Source: Candidatus Omnitrophota bacterium | GTDB lineage: Bacteria > Omnitrophota > Gorgyraeia > Gygaellales > Profunditerraquicolaceae | DNA length: 6,396 bases | Assembly (NCBI GenBank): GCA_028714055.1 | Contig: JAQTNB010000077.1 | Span: 1-6,396, forward strand | Direction of reading: 5' to 3' | In this document: positions 6,355 through 6,396 of the stretch, piece after piece | How the letters are laid out: every line of letters starts with the position of its first letter | Position numbering within the stretch: the stretch's first letter is position 1 | Notes under the pieces: generated by a model | Told to the model about the DNA's origin: nothing | The model's input: the letters and a program-made list of their open reading frames with translations, nothing else | The model's database searches: none | Translations under genes and position numbers: made by a program

Positions 6355-6396
6355 ATGGCGGCATATGTGATCTTGGATGTGACAGTCAATGACCAG
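6355..6396 (+). CDS. Probable DUF1330 protein, 5' end only
   Basis: ATG 6355 opens a frame that runs off the window after 14 codons, reading MAAYVILDVTVNDQ. This closely resembles the N-terminus common in DUF1330 proteins (MAAYVI-x-DV-x-V-x-D), which are small ferredoxin-like-fold proteins of about 95-100 residues related to the dimeric alpha-beta barrel group, of unknown function. GAGGAG at 6342-6347 lies seven bases upstream, an ideal spacing, and the gap after prmA is 23 bases. The gene is probably on the same transcript. The call rests on only 14 residues, so it is tentative. Confidence 0.6.
   Translation, partial: MAAYVILDVTVNDQ

Overview
The window is a densely packed stretch of bacterial DNA, moderately GC-rich by eye, with every gene on the + strand. 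I find six complete genes and the start of a seventh. Gaps between them are 25 bases or fewer, and two gene pairs overlap, which suggests one transcript. No RNA gene, mobile element, CRISPR array or clear promoter or terminator was found. Nothing in the sequence fixes the taxon. The mix of GTG, TTG and ATG starts, the tight packing and the pairing of cobalamin radical SAM proteins with glycosyltransferases recall uncultivated anaerobic lineages such as Omnitrophota or deltaproteobacterial relatives. That placement is only an inference.

Layout: an AT-rich leader (1-66); an extended SDR nucleotide-sugar epimerase/dehydratase (67-903); a GT4 glycosyltransferase (913-2073); a B12-binding radical SAM enzyme (2054-3550); a radical SAM/SPASM protein (3560-4690); a TylF/MycF-type O-methyltransferase (4687-5454); PrmA, the ribosomal protein L11 methyltransferase (5480-6331); a hairpin whose loop is the PrmA stop codon (6322-6338); and the first 14 codons of a probable DUF1330 protein (6355 to the window end).

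The first five genes read as the end of a cell-surface polysaccharide or glycoconjugate cluster. The SDR would prepare a nucleotide sugar, GT4 would transfer it, and the two radical SAM proteins plus the TylF-type enzyme would carry out unusual modification such as methylation or rearrangement. PrmA and the DUF1330 gene look like a shift toward housekeeping genes carried on the same transcript. Substrates cannot be read from the sequence.

The most striking observation is in the radical SAM/SPASM protein. The third cysteine of its CxxxCxxC cluster motif is a serine (S62, codon AGC at 3743-3745), while the GGEP motif and all SPASM cysteines are kept. This could be a real catalytic change, a recent inactivating mutation or a single-base error.
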